In this document: positions 12,301 to 24,500 of the stretch, piece by piece | Position numbering within the stretch: the stretch's first letter is position 1 | Layout of the letters: each line of letters begins with the position of its first letter | Notes under the pieces: model-generated | Seen by the model: only the letters and a program-made list of their open reading frames with translations | The model's database searches: none | Told to the model about the DNA's origin: nothing | Translations under genes and position numbers: made by a program | Origin: Clusia tigrina | Taxonomy: Eukaryota; Arthropoda; Insecta; Diptera; Clusiidae | Length of the DNA: 64,000 bases | NCBI GenBank assembly: GCA_920105625.2 | Contig: CAKKTE020000598.1 | Location: 248,001-312,000, forward strand | Reading direction: 5' to 3'

Positions 12301-14193
12301 GGCCGTACCGTATAGAAGTTAGGGCCATTTGAAATTTTAGCAGTGTTTGATTTGGGACTCAGGAGTAGCATAGCTTTGAGCGATAGCTTAAATTGACAAG
12401 AGGCTCGAGTGCTATATTGTTACAAAATTTCAAGGTTTTATGACGCTCGAGTAAAAAGTTACAAGCATTTGTATGTTGCAAACTTTGATAGGTGTAGGAC
12501 GTACCGTATAGAAGTTAGGGCCATTTGAAATTTTAGCAGTGTTTGATTGGGACTCAAGGGTAGCATAGCTTTGAGCGATAGCTTAAATTGACAAGAGGCT
12601 CGAGTTCTTTATTGTTACAAAATTTCAAGGTTTTATGACGCTCGAGTAAAAAGTTACAAGCATTTGTATGTTGCAAACTTTGATAGGTGTAGGACGTACC
12701 GTATAGAAGTTACGGCAATTTAAAGTTTTATCAGTGTTTGATTTGGGACTCAAGGGTGGCATAGCTTTGAGTGATAGCTTAAATTGACAAGAGGCTCGAG
12801 TACTTTATTGTTACAAAATTTCAAGGTTTTATGACGCTCCAGTAAAAAGTTACAAGCATTAGTATGTTGCAAACTTTGATAGGTGTAGGACCTACCGTAT
12901 AGAAGTTAGGGCCATTTGAAATATTATCAGTATTTCATTTGGGACTCAAGGGTAGCATAGCTTTGAGCGATAGCTTAAATTGACAAGAGGCACGAGTACT
13001 TTATTGTTACAAAATTTCAAGGTATTATGACGCTCCAGTAAAAAGTTACAACCATTTGTATGTTGCGAACTTTGATAGGTGAAGGACGTACCGTATAGAA
13101 GTTATCGCCATTTGAAGTTTTATCAGTGTTTGATTTGGGACTCAAGGGTAACATAGCTTTGAGCGAAGCTTAAATTGACAAGAGGGTCGAGTACTTTATT
13201 GTTTCAAGATTTTATGACGCTCGAGTAAAAAGTTACAAGCATTTGTATGTTGCAAACTTTGATAGGTGTAGGACGTACCGTATAGAAGTTACGGCCATTT
13301 GAAATTTTAGCAGTGTTTGATTTGGGACTCAAGGGTAGCATAGCTTTGAGCGATAGCTTAAATTGACAAGAGGCTCGAGTTCTTTATTGTTACAAAATTT
13401 CAAGGTTTTATGACCCTCGAGTAAAAAGTTACAAGCATTTGTATGTTGCAAACTTTGATAGTTGTAGGACGTACCGTATAGAAGTTAGGGCCATTTGAAG
13501 TTTCATCAGTGTTTGATTTGGGACTTAAGGGTAGCATAGCTCTGAGCGATAGCTTAAATTGACAAGAGGCTCGAGTACTTTATTGTTACAAAATTTCAAG
13601 GTTTTATGACGCTCCAGTAAAAAGTTACAAGCATTTGTATGTTGCAAACTTTGATAGGTGTAGGACGTACAGTATAGAAGTTGGGGCCATTTAAAATTTT
13701 ATCAGTGTTTGATTTGGGACTCAAGGGTAGCATAACTTTGAGCGATAGCTTAAATTGACAAGAGGCTCGAGTACTTTATTGTGACAAAATGTCAAGGTTT
13801 TATGACGCTCCAGTAAAAAGTTAGAAGCATTTGTATGTTGCAAACTTTGATAGGTGTAGGACGTACCGTATAGAAGTTAGGGCCATATGAAGTTTTATCA
13901 GTGTTTGATCTGAGACTCAAGGGTAGCATAGCTTTGAGCGATAGCTTAAATTGACAAGAGGCTCGAGTACTTTATTGTTTCAAGATTTTATGACGCTCCA
14001 GTAAAAAGTTACAAGCATTTGTATGTTGCAAACTTTGATAGGTGTAGGACGTACCGTATAGAAGTTAGGGCCATTTGAAATTTTAGCAGTGTTTGATTTG
14101 GGACTCAAGGGTAGCATAGCTTTGAGCGATAGGTTAAATTGACAAGAGGCTCCAGGTCTTTATTGTTACAAAATTTCAAGGTTTTATGACGCT

Positions 14194-14576
14194 CCAGTAA
14201 AGAGTTACAAGCATTAGTATGTTGCAAACTTTGATAGGTGTAGGACCTACCGTATAGAAGTTAGGGCCATTTGAAATATTATCAGTGTTTGATTTGGGAC
14301 TCAAGGGTAGCATAGCTTTGAGCGATAGCTTAAATTGACAAGAGGCACGAGTACTTTATTGTTACAAAATTTCAAGGTTTTATGACGCTCCAGTAAAAAG
14401 TTACAACCATTTGTATGTTGCCAATTTTGATAGGTGTAGGCCGTACCGTATAGAAGTTATCGCCATTTGAATTTTTATCAGTGTTTGATTTGGGACTCAA
14501 GGATAGCATAGCTTTGAGCGAAGCTTAAATTGACAAGAGGCTCGAGTACTTTATTGTTTCAAGATTTTATGACGCT
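14194..14576 (+). repeat. Representative two-monomer cassette (196 + 187 bp)
   Basis: First monomer: CAAGCATTAGTATG, GGACCTACC, GAAATATTATCAG, GAGGCACGAG. Second monomer: TTACAACCATTTG, TTGCCAA, TTATCGCC, then a 1-bp deletion giving GCGAAGCTT (a new HindIII-type site at 14,521) and the 8-bp deletion, for 187 bp in total (CCAG at 14,390 to CCAG at 14,577). The ACAACC marker recurs at about 13,050, 14,404, 22,390, 23,744, 31,727, 33,082, 34,633, 35,026, 35,607, 37,947, 39,301, 40,854, 41,247, 41,828, 44,560, 47,688, 49,831, 52,770, 55,692, 58,817, 59,590, 60,947, 61,918 and 62,693, usually with the same neighbours. Confidence 0.87.
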
Positions 14577-15255
14577 CCAGTAAAAAGTTACAAGCATTTG
14601 TATGTTGCAAACTTTGATAGGTGTAGGACGTACCGTATAGAAGTTAGGGCCATTTGAGATTTTAGCAGTGTTTGATTTGGGACTCAAGGGTAGCATAGCT
14701 TTGAGCGATACCTTAAATTGACAAGAGGCTCGAGTTCTTTATTGTTACAAAATTTCAAGGTTTTATGACGCTCGAGTAAAAAGTTACAAGCATTTGTATG
14801 TTGCAAACTTTGATAGGTGTAGGACGTACCGTATAGAAGTTAGGGCCATTTGAAGTTTTATCAGTGTTTGATTTGGGACTCAAGGGTAGCATAGCTGTGA
14901 GCGATAGCTTAAATTGACAAGAGGCTCGAGTACTTTATTGTTACAAAATTTCAAGGTTTTATGACGCTCCAGTAAAAAGTCACAAGCATTTGTATGTTGC
15001 AAACTTTGATAGGTGTAGGGCGTACCGTATAGAAGTTGGGGCCATTTGAAGTTTTATCAGTGTTTGATTTGGGACTCAAGGGTAGCATAGCTTTGAGCGA
15101 TAGCTTAAATTGACAAGAGGCTCGAGTACTTTATTGTGACAAAATGTCAAGGTTTTATGACGCTCCAGTAAAAAGTTACAAGCATTTGTATGTTGCAAAC
15201 TTTGATAGGTGTAGGACGTACCGTATAGAAGTTAGGGCCATATGAAGTTTTATCA

Positions 15256-15647
15256 GTGTTTGATCTGGGACTCAAGGGTAGCATAGCTTTGAGCGATAGC
15301 TTAAATTGTCAAGAGGCTCGAGTACTTTATTGTTACAAAATTTCAAGGCTTTATGACGCTCCAGTAAAAAGTTACAAGCATTTGTATGTTGCAAACTTTG
15401 ATAGGTGTAGGACGTACCGTATAGAAGTTAGGGCTATTTGAAGTTTTATCAGTGTTTGATTTGGGACTCAAGGGTAGCATAGCTTTGAGCGATAGCTTAA
15501 ATTGTCAAGAGGCTCGAGTACTTTATTGTTACAAAATTTCAAGGCTTTATGACGCTCCAGTAAAAAGTTACAAGCATTTGTGTGTTGCAAACTTTGATAG
15601 GTGTAGGACGTACCGTATAGAAGTTAGGGCTATTTGAAGTTTTATCA
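15256..15647 (+). repeat. Near-identical monomer pair at the A/B junction
   Basis: Two adjacent monomers share AAATTGTCAAGAGG, CAAGGCTTTATG and GGGCTATTTG, variants otherwise seen singly at 8259. The first has GATCTGGG and the second GATTTGGG and TTTGTGTGTTGC. The same pair occurs at 24,596-24,987, at the B/C junction. It marks the boundary of the 9,340-bp unit and looks like a single-monomer slip at the junction. Confidence 0.85.
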
Positions 15648-15744
15648 GTGTTTGATTTGGGACTCAAGGGTAGCATAGCTTTGAGCGATAGCTTAAATTG
15701 ACAAGAGGCTCGAGTACTTTATTGTTTCAAGATTTTATGACGCT
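15557..15744 (+). repeat. Representative 188-bp monomer (8-bp deletion class)
   Basis: TTATTGTTACAAAATTTCAAG is shortened to TTATTGTTTCAAG, losing eight bases that include the AAAATTT tract; the deletion ends share TT, as in replication slippage between very short repeats. Most such copies also read CAAGATTTT, but those near 4455 and 7755 keep CAAGGTTTT, so the deletion and the G-to-A change are separable. The class occurs throughout the window, usually as single monomers among 196-bp ones, and makes most higher-order lengths fall short of a multiple of 196. Confidence 0.9.
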
Positions 15745-17299
15745 CCAGTAAAAAGTTACAAGCATTTGTATGTTGCAAACTTTGATAGGTGTAGGACATA
15801 CCGTATAGAAGTTAGGGCCATTTGAAATTTTAGCAGTGTTTGATTTGGGACTCAAGGGTAGCATAGCTTTGAGCGATAGCTTATATTGACAAGAGGCTCG
15901 AGTTCTTTATTGTTACAAAATTTCAAGATTTTATGACGCTCCAGTAAAAAGTTAGAAGCATTTGTATGTTGCAAACTTTGATAGGTGTAGGACGTACCAT
16001 ATAGAAGTTAGGGCCATTTCAAATTTTAGCAGTGTTTGATTTGGGACTCAAGGGTAGCATAGCTTTGAGCGATAGCTTAAATTGACAAGAGGCTCGAATA
16101 CTTTATTGTTTCAAGATTTTATGACGCTCCAGTAAAAAGTTACAAGCATTTGTATGTTGCAAACTTTGATAGGTTTAGGACGTACCGTATAGAAGTTAGG
16201 GCCATTTGAAATTTTAGCAGTGTTTGATTTGGGACTCAAGGGTAGCATAGGTTTGAGCGATAGCTTAAATTGACAAGAGGCTCGAGTTCTATATTGTTAC
16301 AAAATTTCAAGGTTTTATGACGCTCGAGTAAAAAGATACAAGCATTTGTATGTTGCAAACTTTGATAGGTGTAGGACGTACCGTATAGAAGTTAGGGCCA
16401 TTTGAAGTTTATCAGTGTTTGATTTGGGACTCAAGGGTAGCATAGCTTTGAGCGATAGCTTAAATTGACAAGAGGCTAGAGTACTTTATTGTTACAAAAT
16501 TTCAAGGTTTTATGACCAGTAAAAAGTTACAAGCATTTGTATGTTGCAAACTTTGATAGGTGTAGGACGTACCGTATAGAAGTTAGGGCCATTTGAAATT
16601 TTAGCAGTGTTTGATTTGGGACTCAAGGGTAGCATAGCTTTGAGCGATAGCTTAAATTGACAAGAGCCTCGAGTTCTTTATGGTTACAAAATTTCAAGGT
16701 TTTATGACGCTGCAGTAAAAGTTACAAGCATTTGTATGTGGCAAACTTTGATAGGTGTAGGACGTACCGTATAGAAGTTAGGGCCATTTGAAATTTAGCA
16801 GTGTTTGATTTGGGACTCAGGGGTAGCATAGCTTTGAGCGATAGCTTAAATTGACAAGAGGCTCGAGTTCTATATTGTTACAAAATTTCAAGGTTTTATG
16901 ACGCTCGAGTAAAAAGTTACAAGCATTAGTATGTTGCAAACTTTGATAGGTGTAGGACCTACCGTATAGAAGTTAGGGCCATTTGAAATATTATCAGTTT
17001 TTGATTTGGGACTCAAGGGTAGCATAGCTTTGAGCGATAGCTTAAATTGACAAGAGGCACGAGTACTTTATTGTTACAAAATTTCAAGGTTTTATGACGC
17101 TGCAGTAAAAAGTTACAAGCATTTGTATGTTGCAAACTTTGATAGGTGTAGGACGTACCGTATAGAAGTTAGGGCCATTTGAAATTTTAGCAGTGTTTGA
17201 TTTGGGACTCAGGGGTAGCATAGCTTTGAGCGATAGCTTAAATTGACAAGAGGTTCGAGTTCTATATTGTTACAAAATTTCAAGGTTTTATGACGCTCG

Positions 17300-19446
17300 A
17301 GTAAAAAGTTACAAGCATTTGTATGTTGCAAACTTTGATAGGTGTAGGACGTACCGTATAGAAGTTAGGGCCATTTGAAATTTTAGCAGTGTTTGATTTG
17401 GGACTCAAGGGTAGCATAGCTTTGAGCGATAGCTTAAATTGACAAGAGCCTCGAGTTCTTTATTGTTACAAAATTTCAAGGTTTTATGACGCTCCAGTAA
17501 AAAGTTACAAGCATTTGTATGTTGCAAACTTTGATAGGTGTAGGACGTACCGTATAAAAGTTAGGGCCATTTGAAATTTGATCAGTGTTTGATTTGGGAC
17601 TCATGGGTAGCATAGCTTTGAGCGATAGCTTAAATTGACAAGAGGCTCGAGTACTTTATTGTTACAAAATTTCAAGATTTTATGACGCTCCAGTAAAAAG
17701 TTACAAGCATTTGTATGTTGCAAACTTTGATAGGTGTAGGACGTACCGTATAGAAGTTAGGGCCATTTGAAATTTTAGCAGTGTTTGATTGGGATTCAAG
17801 GGTAGCATAGCTTTGAGCGATAGTTTAAATTGACAAGAGGCTCGAGTTCTTTATTGTTACAAAATTTCAAGGTTTTATGACGCTCGAGTAAAAAGTTACA
17901 AGCATTTGTATGTTGCAAACTTTGATAGGTGTAGGACGTACCGTATAGAAGTTACGGCAATTTGAAGTTTTATCAGTGTTTGATTTGGGACTCAAGGGTG
18001 GCATAGCTTTGAGCGATAGTTTAAATTGACAAGAGGCTCGAGTACTTTATTGTTACAAAATTTCAAGGTTTTATGACGCTCCAGTAAAAAGTTACAAGCA
18101 TTTGTATGTTGCAAACTTTGATAGGTGTAGGACGTACCGTATAGAAGTTGGGGCCATTTGAAGTTTTATCAGTGTTTGATTTGGGACTCAAGGGTAGCAT
18201 AGCTTTGAGCGATAGCTTAAATTGACAAGAGGCTCGAGTACTTTATTGTTACAAAATGTCAAGGTTTTATGACGCTCCAGTAAAATGTTACAAGCATTTG
18301 TATGTTGCAAACTTTGATAGGTGTAGGACGTACCGTATAGAAGTTAGGGCCATTTGAACTTTTATCAGTGTTTGATCTGGGACTCAAGGGTAGCATAGCT
18401 TTGAGCGATAGCTTAAATTGTCAAGAGGCTCGAGTACTTTATTGTTACAAAATTTCAAGGTTTTATGACGCTCCAGTAAAAAGTTACAAGCATTTTTATG
18501 TTGCAAACTTTGATAGGTGTAGGACGTACCGTATAGAAGTTAGGGCCATTTGAAGTTTTATAAGTGTTTGATTTGGGACTCAAGGGTAGCATAGCTTTGA
18601 GCGATAGCTTAAGTTGACAAGAGGCTCGAGTACTTTATTGTTTCAAGATTTTATGACGCTCTAGTAAAAAGTTACAAGCATTTGTATGTTGCAAACTTTG
18701 ATAGGTGTAGGACATACCGTATAGAAGTTAGGGCCATTTGAAATTTTAACCTTGTTTGATTTGGGACTCAAGGGTAGCATAGCTTTGAGCGATAGCTTAA
18801 ATTGACAAGAGGCTCGAGTACTTTATTGTTACAAAATTTCAAGGTTTTATGACGCTAAAGTAAAAAGTTACAAGCATTTGTATGTTGCAAACTTTGATAG
18901 GTGTAGGACGTACCGTATAGAAGTTAGGGCCATTTGAAATTTTAGCAGTGTTTGATTTGGGACTCAAGGGTAGCATAGCTTTGAGCGATAGCTTAAATTG
19001 ACAAGAGCCTCGAGTTCTTTATTGTTACAAAATTTCAAGGTTTTATGACGCTGCAGTAAAAAGTTACAAGCATTTGTATGTGGCAAACTTTGATAGGTGT
19101 AGGACGTACCGTATAGAAGGTAGGGCCATTTGAAATTTTAGCAGTGTTTGATTTGGGACTCAGGGGTAGCATAGCTTTGAGCGATAGCTTAAATTGACAA
19201 GAGGCTCAAGTTCTATATTGTTACAAAATTTCAAGGTTTTATGACGCTCGAGTAAAAAGTTACAAGCATTAGTATGTTGCAAACTTTGATTGGTGTAGGA
19301 CCTACCGTATAGAAGTTAGGGCCATTTGAAATATTATCAGTGTTTGATTTGGGACTCAAGGGTAGCATTGCTTTTAGCGATAGCTTAAATTGACAAGAGG
19401 CACGAGTACTTTATTGTTACAACTTTTCAAGGTTTTATGACGCTGC
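17300..19446 (+). repeat. 2,147-bp (11-monomer) sub-repeat, copy 1 in block B
   Basis: The tract repeats immediately downstream at an offset of 2,147 bp: the rare AAATTTGATCAG is at about 17,575 and 19,722. It contains one 188-bp monomer and one with a 1-bp deletion (GATTGGGATTC), which accounts for 11 x 196 minus 9. The junction with copy 2 lies between the CTGCAG of 19,443 and the GTATGTTGC of about 19,468, inside ordinary monomer sequence, as expected for unequal homologous exchange. Confidence 0.9.
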
Positions 19447-21593
19447 AGTAAAAAGTTACAAGCATTTGTATGTTGCAAACTTTGATAGGTGTAGGACGTA
19501 CCGTATAGAAGTTAGGGCCATTTGAAATTTTAGCAGTGTTTGATTTGGGACTCAAGGGTAGCATAGCTTTGAGCGATAGCTTAAATTGACAAGAGCCTCG
19601 AGTTCTTTATTGTTACAAAATTTCAAGGTTTTATGACGCTCCAGTAAAAAGTTACAAGCATTTGTATGTTGCAAACTTTGATAGGTGTAGGACGTACCGT
19701 ATAAAAGTTAGGGCCATTTGAAATTTGATCAGTGTTTGATTTGGGACTCAAGGGTAGCATAGCTTTGAGCGATAGCTTAAATTGACAAGAGGCTCGAGTA
19801 CTTTATTGTTACAAAATTTCAAGATTTTATGACGCTCCAGTAAAAAGTTACAAGCATTTGTATGTTGCAAACTTTGATAGGTGTAGGACGTACCGTATAG
19901 AAGTTAGGGCCATTTGAAATTTTAGCAGTGTTTGATTGGGATTCAAGGGTAGCATAGCTTTGAGCGATAGTTTAAATTGACAAGAGGCTCGAGTTCTTTA
20001 TTGTTACAAAATTTCAAGGTTTTATGACGCTCGAGTAAAAAGTTACAAGCATTTGTATGTTGCAAACTTTGATAGGTGTAGGACGTACCGTATAGAAGTT
20101 ACGGCAATTTGAAGTTTTATCAGTGTTTGATTTGGGACTCAAGGGTGGCATAGCTTTGAGCGATAGTTTAAATTGACAAGAGGCTCGAGTACTTTATTGT
20201 TACAAAATTTCAAGGTTTTATGACGCTCCAGTAAAAAGTTACAAGCATTTGTATGTTGCAAACTTTGATAGGTGTAGGACGTACCGTATAGAAGTTGGGG
20301 CCATTTGAAGTTTTATCAGTGTTTGATTTGGGACTCAAGGGTAGCATAGCTTTGAGCGATAGCTTAAATTGACAAGAGGCTCGAGTACTTTATTGTTACA
20401 AAATGTCAAGGTTTTATGACGCTCCAGTAAAAAGTTACAAGCATTTGTATGTTGCAAACTTTGATAGGTGTAGGACGTACCGTATAGAAGTTAGGGCCAT
20501 TTGAACTTTTATCAGTGTTTGATCTGGGACTCAAGGGTAGCATAGCTTTGAGCGATAGCTTAAATTGTCAAGAGGCTCGAGTACTTTATTGTTACAAAAT
20601 TTCAAGGTTTTATGACGCTTCAGTAAAAAGTTACAAGCATTTTTATGTTGCAAACTTTGATAGGTGTAGGACGTACCGTATAGAAGTTAGGGCCATTTGA
20701 AGTTTTATAAGTGTTTGATTTGGGACTCAAGGGTAGCATAGCTTTGAGCGATAGCTTAAGTTGACAAGAGGCTCGAGTACTTTATTGTTTCAAGATTTTA
20801 TGACGCTCTAGTAAAAAGTTACAAGCATTTGTATGTTGCAAACTTTGATAGGTGTAGGACATACCGTATAGAAGTTAGGGCCATTTGAAATTTTAACCTT
20901 GTTTGATTTGGGACTCAAGGGTAGCATAGCTTTGAGCGATAGCTTAAATTGACAAGAGGCTCGAGTACTTTATTGTTACAAAATTTCAAGGTTTTATGAC
21001 GCTAAAGTAAAAAGTTACAAGCATTTGTATGTTGCAAACTTTGATAGGTGTAGGACGTACCGTATAGAAGTTAGGGCCATTTGAAATTTTAGCAGTGTTT
21101 GATTTGGGACTCAAGGGTAGCATAGCTTTGAGCGATAGCTTAAATTGACAAGAGCCTCGAGTTCTTTATTGTTACAAAATTTCAAGGTTTTATGACGCTG
21201 CAGTAAAAAGTTACAAGCATTTGTATGTGGCAAACTTTGATAGGTGTAGGACGTACCGTATAGAAGGTAGGGCCATTTGAAATTTTAGCAGTGTTTGATT
21301 TGGGACTCAGGGGTAGCATAGCTTTGAGCGATAGCTTAAATTGACAAGAGGCTCAAGTTCTATATTGTTACAAAATTTCAAGGTTTTATGACGCTCGAGT
21401 AAAAAGTTACAAGCATTAGTATGTTGCAAACTTTGATTGGTGTAGGACCTACCGTATAGAAGTTAGGGCCATTTGAAATATTATCAGTGTTTGATTTGGG
21501 ACTCAAGGGTAGCATTGCTTTTAGCGATAGCTTAAATTGACAAGAGGCACGAGTACTTTATTGTTACAACTTTTCAAGGTTTTATGACGCTGC
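19447..21593 (+). repeat. 2,147-bp sub-repeat, copy 2 in block B
   Basis: Second copy of 17,300-19,446. It has GACGCTTCAG at about 20,616 where copy 1 has GACGCTCCAG, and lacks the private TAAAATGTTAC and CTCATGGG of copy 1. Beyond 21,593 the sequence resumes block A order (GTATGTGGC, GGCCGTACC). Block A has only one copy of this segment, so the duplication arose after the A/B split and before the B/C split. Confidence 0.9.
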
Positions 21594-24500
21594 AGTAAAA
21601 AGTTACAAGCATTTGTATGTGGCAAACTTTGATAGGTGTAGGCCGTACCGTATAGAAGTTAGGGCCATTTGAAATTTTAGCAGTGTTTGATTTGGGACTC
21701 AGGAGTAGCATAGCTTTGAGCGATAGCTTAAATTGACAAGAGGCTCGAGTGCTATATTGTTACAAAATTTCAAGGTTTTATGACGCTCGAGTAAAAAGTT
21801 ACAAGCATTTGTATGTTGCAAACTTTGATAGGTGTAGGACGTACCGTATAGAAGTTAGGGCGATTTGAAATTTTAGCAGTGTTTGATTGGGACTCAAGGG
21901 TAGCATAGCTTTGAGCGATAGCTTAAATTGACAAGAGGCTCGAGTTCTTTATTGTTACAAAATTTCAAGGTTTTATGACGCTCGAGTAAAAAGTTACAAG
22001 CATTTGTATGTTGCAAACTTTGATAGGTGTAGGACGTACCGTATAGAAGTTACGGCAATTTAAAGTTTTATCAGTGTTTGATTTGGGACTCAAGGGTGGC
22101 ATAGCTTTGAGTGATAGCTTAAATTGACAAGAGGCTCGAGTACTTTATTGTTACAAAATTTCAAGGTTTTATGACGCTCCAGTAAAAAGTTACAAGCATT
22201 AGTATGTTGCAAACTTTGATAGGTGTAGGACCTACCGTATAGAAGTTAGGGCCATTTGAAATATTATCAGTATTTCATTTGGGACTCAAGGGTAGCATAG
22301 CTTTGAGCGATAGCTTAAATTGACAAGAGGCACGAGTACTTTATTGTTACAAAATTTCAAGGTATTATGACGCTCCAGTAAAAAGTTACAACCATTTGTA
22401 TGTTGCGAACTTTGATAGGTGAAGGACGTACCGTATAGAAGTTATCGCCATTTGAAGTTTTATCAGTGTTTGATTTGGGACTCAAGGGTAACATAGCTTT
22501 GAGCGAAGCTTAAATTGACAAGAGGGTCGAGTACTTTATTGTTTCAAGATTTTATGACGCTCCAGTAAAAAGTTACAAGCATTTGTATGTTGCAAATTTT
22601 GATAGGTGTAGGACGTACCGTATAGAAGTTACGGCCATTTGAAATTTTAGCAGTGTTTGATTTGGGACTCAAGGGTAGCATAGCTTTGAGCGATAGCTTA
22701 AATTGACAAGAGGCTCGAGTTCTTTATTGTTACAAAATTTCAAGGTTTTATGACCCTCGAGTAAAAAGTTACAAGCATTTGTATGTTGCAAACTTTGATA
22801 GTTGTAGGACGTACCGTATAGAAGTTAGGGCCATTTGAAGTTTCATCAGTGTTTGATTTGGGACTTAAGGGTAGCATAGCTCTGAGCGATAGCTTAAATT
22901 GACAAGAGGCTCGAGTACTTTATTGTTACAAAATTTCAAGGTTTTATGACGCTCCAGTAAAAAGTTACAAGCATTTGTATGTTGCAAACTTTGATAGGTG
23001 TAGGACGTACAGTATAGAAGTTGGGGCCATTTGAAGTTTTATCAGTGTTTGATTTGGGACTCAAGGGTAGCATAGCTTTGAGCGATAGCTTAAATTGACA
23101 AGAGGCTCGAGTACTTTATTGTGACAAAATGTCAAGGTTTTATGACGCTCCAGTAAAAAGTTAGAAGCATTTGTATGTTGCAAACTTTGATAGGTGTAGG
23201 ACGTACCGTATAGAAGTTAGGGCCATATGAAGTTTTATCAGTGTTTGATCTGAGACTCAAGGGTAGCATAGCTTTGAGCGATAGCTTAAATTGACAAGAG
23301 GCTCGAGTACTTTATTGTATCAAGATTTTATGACGCTCCAGTAAAAAGTTACAAGCATTTGTATGTTGCAAACTTTGATAGGTGTAGGACGTACCGTATA
23401 GAAGTTAGGGCCATTTGAAATTTTAGCAGTGTTTGATTTGGGACTCAAGGGTAGCATAGCTTTGAGCGATAGGTTAAATTGACAAGAGGCTCCAGGTCTT
23501 TATTGTTACAAAATTTCAAGGTTTTATGACGCTCCAGTAAAGAGTTACAAGCATTAGTATGTTGCAAACTTTGATAGGTGTAGGACCTACCGTATAGAAG
23601 TTAGGGCCATTTGAAATATTATCAGTGTTTGATTTGGGACTCAAGGGTAGCATAGCTTTGAGCGATAGCTTAAATTGACAAGAGGCACGAGTACTTTATT
23701 GTTACAAAATTTCAAGGTTTTATGACGCTCCAGTAAAAAGTTACAACCATTTGTATGTTGCCAATTTTGATAGGTGTAGGCCGTACCGTATAGAAGTTAT
23801 CGCCATTTGAAGTTTTATCAGTGTTTGATTTGGGACTCAAGGATAGCATAGCTTTGAGCGAAGCTTAAATTGACAAGAGGCTCGAGTACTTTATTGTTTC
23901 AAGATTTTATGACGCTCCAGTAAAAAGTTACAAGCATTTGTATGTTGCAAACTTTGATAGGTGTAGGACGTACCGTATAGAAGTTAGGGCCATTTGAGAT
24001 TTTAGCAGTGTTTGATTTGGGACTCAAGGGTAGCATAGCTTTGAGCGATACCTTAAATTGACAAGAGGCTCGAGTTCTTTATTGTTACAAAATTTCAAGG
24101 TTTTATGACGCTCGAGTAAAAAGTTACAAGCATTTGTATGTTGCAAACTTTGATAGGTGTAGGACGTACCGTATAGAAGTTAGGGCCATTTGAAGTTTTA
24201 TCAGTGTTTGATTTGGGACTCAAGGGTAGCATAGCTGTGAGCGATAGCTTAAATTGACAAGAGGCTCGAGTACTTTATTGTTACAAAATTTCAAGGTTTT
24301 ATGACGCTCCAGTAAAAAGTCACAAGCATTTGTATGTTGCAAACTTTGATAGGTGTAGGGCGTACCGTATAGAAGTTGGGGCCATTTGAAGTTTTATCAG
24401 TGTTTGATTTGGGACTCAAGGGTAGCATAGCTTTGAGCGATAGCTTAAATTGACAAGAGGCTCGAGTACTTTATTGTGACAAAATGTCAAGGTTTTATGA

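Larger units (their letters stand above)
8260..15452 (+). repeat. Block A: ancestral 7,193-bp higher-order unit
   Basis: Block A aligns to block B at a constant offset of 7,193 bp from about 8270 to about 12,240, and at 9,340 bp after that. The shift is explained by an extra 2,147 bp in B. Ordered markers include CAAGGCTTTATG, TTATATTGAC, AAAGATACAAGC, a 1-bp deletion giving AAGTTTATCAG, a 4-bp deletion before CCAGTAAAAAG, TTTTAACCTTG, GCTAAAGTAAAAAG and AACATTTCAAGG. A differs from B at more sites than B differs from C (for example 9321, 12231, 13257, 13735, 13979), so the A/B split is the older event. Confidence 0.88.
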
